Positions 7,671 through 10,589 of a stretch of DNA of 10,589 nucleotides are shown here, piece by piece. Numbering within the stretch: position 1 is the stretch's first letter; each line of letters begins with the position of its first letter. The notes beneath the pieces are model-generated. The model was not told the DNA's origin. It searched no databases and saw only the letters and a program-made list of their open reading frames with translations. Source of the stretch: Conidiobolus incongruus B7586 (taxonomy: Eukaryota; Entomophthoromycota; Entomophthoromycetes; Entomophthorales; Conidiobolaceae); assembly GCA_000697335.1 (NCBI GenBank), contig JNEM01010774.1:1-10589 (forward strand), in the 5' to 3' direction. A program made the position numbers and the translations under genes.

Positions 7671-9361
7671 ATGAGTTTAGAAACTTCTCCCCTCCTGGAG
7701 AGTAGTCAACCCCAAGATTATATCGATTTAGAAAATGGTATTGAAAATACAAAGTATGGAAAATGGGCTATTATCTTTTTGTTTGGAAGGTAAATTCCTC
7801 TGCTAATTTATCCTGTAGGTTATGCTGATAAGCTATGTTTAGTATGGTGGGTTTACTATGCGTTACAAGCTTGTCAGATTCTATTATTCTGTACTTGACA
7901 CCGTGTATTACTTCCAGTTTTAAGGCTTTCGATATTGGTAATATTATCGACTTGGTTCAAACTTTGTTATCGATTTTGGCAGTGCCTCTCTTTGGTATTT
8001 TGATGGCTAGATATGATACTGTGAGTATGGTGATTGTTGGTGCTGGATTCTTATCCCTTGGTAGCTTTATGAAAAGCGTTGCGCCCTCGTTTTTGTTTTA
8101 TGTACTTACTGGCTTGTGTAGTGTGATTGGTTCTTTGGGTATTGAAGTGGTTTTTCAAGTACTTCTGGGAGAATATGTAAAAATTGAAAATAGGGGCAAC
8201 ATGATCACTTTACTAAACTTGCCACTGATAATGGGCTTATTTGTGTCGCAGTTACTAATTGATTGGGCTAAATTTGTTGGCTGGCGCTGGGTTTTGAGAC
8301 TTAATTCCATGGGTGTACTAATATCTGGTGGGTTGATCGTTGCGATACTATTTTATATTCATCAAAGATCCCATAGTAAAAAGAAAGCTAGACTTTCCGT
8401 AATTTCTGTAGATTTCAACGAAGCTAAGCACTCCTTCAGAGGTCTAGTCAACTACGGGCTACTTGTAATCAGCTTGAGCTTGCTTTTAATTCCCATTGCA
8501 CTCTCCCAAAAGTTTGACAACCCTTACCGAAATCCATTCTTTATAATGATCATTGTTTTAGGATTAATTTTTACAGGGATTTTGCTATTGAGAGAATTTA
8601 AATATTCAACATCTACATTGCTTCCACTCAATTTATTCTACCAATACCCTAACGCCAAGTGGGCAATCCTCTGTCTGGTGTTTATCTCTATGGACGCAGC
8701 CTTAAATTGGGCTTACATCAACGGATATCTCATGATCTCTAGGGGTTTGGATGAATATTGGCTATCTTTAATTCAAAAGCCCTACCAAATATGCTGGTTC
8801 ATAACTAATTTTATTGCTGGTTTTCTTCTACAGCGTGTATCCAGACTGAAGAGTCTTCTCATTTTCGGATGCGTAGTCAATACTATTGGTGTTGCTCTGG
8901 TTATTCCAGCAAGAAATCCTTCGACGCCTCTCTGGATTCTCATACTTGCAGAAATCTGTATTGGTGCCGGTGCTGGTATCACGTCCACATGTGGTCAAAT
9001 CGCGTACCAATCAGTCCGTAAGCGTGACATGCAGCCCATTACTCTTGGCTTCTTCCTCTCGCGCAACATCGGCAATGCTTTAGCTGGTGCACTTGCCACA
9101 GCTCTATGGACCAATATGCTCTACCACTATCTGACCCTTTACATAAATAACCCCACTCTCGTTACCAAACTCATGACCAATATGGAAGAAACCATGAATT
9201 TACCCGCCCATTTAAAGCCCTTAGCCATCAAAGCGTTCAGTAATTCTCAGTACTGGATGAGTTGGGGTTCTGTAATATTTGGATTTTTATCTCTCTTCTG
9301 TAGTACTCAGTTGACTGCAATTGAATCTTATGATGACGATGATGAAGACGAAAGAATCTAA
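7671..9361 (+). CDS. MFS transporter, siderophore-iron type
   Basis: A major-facilitator membrane carrier of 545 aa that most resembles fungal siderophore-iron transporters (SIT/ARN, Str, MirB), which import ferric siderophores by proton symport; drug/H+ antiport of the 14-helix class is the main alternative. Exons are 7671-7789 and 7843-9361. I chose acceptor TTTAG at 7842 because it keeps the frame and makes TM1 continuous (WAIIFLFGSMVGLLCVTSL); the earlier CTGTAG at 7818 runs into stops. The soluble N terminus is short (about 30 residues). Visible marks are a degenerate motif-A loop (GILMARYDT, about 91-98), an NRG after a TM4 segment (156-158), WRW (187-189), a long row of hydrophobic segments consistent with about 14 helices, and the C-terminal block GFFLSRNIGNALAG followed by ALWTN (to about 464), typical of SIT members. 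It ends in an acidic tail (DDDDEDERI). The upstream iron-type GATA sites support the role. Confidence 0.68.
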
Positions 9362-9510
9362 TCAATTCAAAAAAATCAATCTGATTAATATAGTTGTAAA
9401 TATATATTAAATATTTCTTGACACTGTATATTATTCATCTTAATTTATTTTGAGTTTCTACAATTATTAAATTTTCTAAATGAGATTAATTTGAATTGGT
9501 ATTTTAATAT
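9362..9510. other. MFS 3' flank
   Basis: AT-rich spacer between the MFS stop codon and the solo LTR. I see no clear AATAAA. It ends in ATTTTAATAT (9501-9510), the same ten bases that precede the LTR at 2560. Confidence 0.5.
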
Positions 9511-9844
9511 TGTTGCGGATCGGGAGGTCCGCTCGCCTTTCAATTTTAACCGTCCGTCAAGATTCCAGATGTAATCCACTCACAAATACCAGACACAAGC
9601 CTTGTGCAATGGAAAATTCCAGACTATAGCAGAAGCTGGAGCCTCAACACATTGGCCAAGGATCAACCACACTATAAAATAGTCACTGGACAGATATTTA
9701 CTGGGGGATCACTTCGATCAGGGCCAAGCCCTAGATCTTGCTATTTTAATAAAACTCCTCTAAAGTATCTAGTTAGCCGTCTTTGGCCCGTTTCATCGAG
9801 CTCACGTGATCTTTATCGCAAGACTACTTTCCAGAAGCCTTGCA
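9511..9844 (+). mobile_element. Solo LTR of an LTR retrotransposon
   Basis: A GC-rich island of LTR form: TG start, a near-terminal hairpin (GCGGATC-GGGA-GGTCCGC, 9515-9532), TATAAAAT at 9673-9680, a hairpin just before the poly(A) signal (AGGGC-CAA-GCCCT, 9720-9732) and AATAAA at 9748-9753. With end TTGCA at 9844 it has TG...CA termini, is 334 bp long and is flanked by ATAT on both sides (9507-9510, 9845-9848), a weak target duplication in such AT-rich DNA. An alternative end is CAACA at 9940, which mirrors the TGTTG start. The family is probably Ty3/Gypsy. No internal region is present. CpGs are well kept, so it is likely the youngest of the three LTRs. A 98-codon open frame inside it is not a gene. 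Confidence 0.72.
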
Positions 9845-10589
9845 ATATATTTTACAATCAACTCAAATATTACATATTTCCCGTCTTTCAGTTATTTTAG
9901 AGTTTTTTATTTTTACTACCTCATTCCATAATAGTCAACATTTGAATTGAATATAAAATTAATGCAGGATTAATAGAAATATTCATCAATCATTTTTATC
10001 AAACAATTAGCTTTCAATTATTTCATTTGAATAAATATCTTATATTTCACAAATATATTTTGAAATCATCAGTAACAGGTTTTGTATTCGAATAAATAAT
10101 CTTACTAAAAACTATATCTTTTTATTTTCAATTTATTTATTATTGAATCTTAAATATATTTTTTCACCACTAAAATATATCTAACTTAGAATAATATAAT
10201 AATTAAATTAAACAATAATCTTTTTGGAAATCAATAAACTATATCATCATGGAATATATATATATATATATTAAATAAAGTCAGCAATTTTATCATTGAT
10301 TATATAAAATTTAATATTCTATAATCTTTAAAAACAATAAAGAATCAAGTATTTTGTTTAATAAAAAAATGTAAATATTTATTATTAAATTTATTGAATT
10401 ATAAATTAAATATATATATTAACTTTTAAAAATAAATTATAAAATCAAAATCACTTATATTTTTACTTATAACATAACCAAATCTTATTCAAATTATATT
10501 AAAATATATAATTAAAGTATATTATTTAATTATAATAGACTATATTTAATTATTTATAATTGATTATTAATTAAAATATTAAATTATTA
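9845..10589. other. AT-rich gene-free spacer
   Basis: No gene is supported. The stretch is poor in G and C, with only one CpG noticed (about 10089), much like the left end of the window. It holds one short (AT)9 run at 10254-10271. Confidence 0.65.
10254..10271. repeat. (AT)9 microsatellite
   Basis: Eighteen bases of uninterrupted alternating A and T in the right-hand spacer. It is a simple repeat with no sign of function. Confidence 0.85.

Noticed and set aside
8782-9083. Short open frames on both strands inside the MFS gene
   Set aside because: They lie entirely within a long, well-supported coding exon and have no family resemblance.
2560-9844. One large LTR-bounded mobile unit carrying the metal transporters
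   Set aside because: The two LTRs are in the same orientation and have matching left flanks, but their sequences are too different to be the two ends of one insertion, and no retrotransposon internal region or primer-binding site was seen.
9604-9900. 98-codon plus-strand open frame
   Set aside because: It lies within the solo LTR and its flank; LTRs of this size do not normally code, and the translation resembles no known protein.
1-10589. tRNA, rRNA, CRISPR or bacterial operon features
   Set aside because: No cloverleaf, rRNA core or spaced direct repeats seen; introns and spacing are those of a eukaryote.

Overview
The window looks like nuclear DNA from an AT-rich fungus, possibly an early-diverging lineage such as Entomophthoromycotina; the lineage is a guess. 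The evidence is short GT-AG introns (53, 54, 58 and 162 bp, plus another 53 bp one), branch-like TACTAAT/ACTAAT/CTGAT motifs close to the acceptors, fungal-type transporter families, and solo-LTR-like islands in extremely AT-rich spacers.

Layout: 1-2549 is gene-free, very AT-rich DNA with no CpG before about position 2110; it contains a probable heavily decayed LTR at about 226-562. A better preserved solo LTR lies at 2560-2893. From 2920 to about 3640 the minus strand holds several short protein-like open stretches that I cannot identify. Then come three intron-containing plus-strand genes: two tandem, diverged ZIP-family zinc transporters (3962-5430, 417 aa; 5696-6845, 345 aa) and a major-facilitator transporter that most resembles fungal siderophore-iron carriers (7671-9361, 545 aa). 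A second solo LTR of the same architecture lies at 9511-9844, and the rest is AT-rich spacer.

The three genes form a plausible metal-homeostasis group: two zinc movers and one probable iron-siderophore importer. Candidate regulatory sites fit those roles. A perfect ACCTTNAAGGT palindrome (the yeast Zap1 zinc-responsive element) lies about 570 bp before the first ZIP gene. Five WGATAA cores sit in the 120 bp before that gene. Three exact ATCWGATAA sites (the consensus of Fep1/Urbs1/SRE-type iron-responsive GATA repressors) lie within 275 bp of the MFS start codon. The family calls for the ZIP genes are strong. The siderophore call and all regulatory assignments are inference from motifs.
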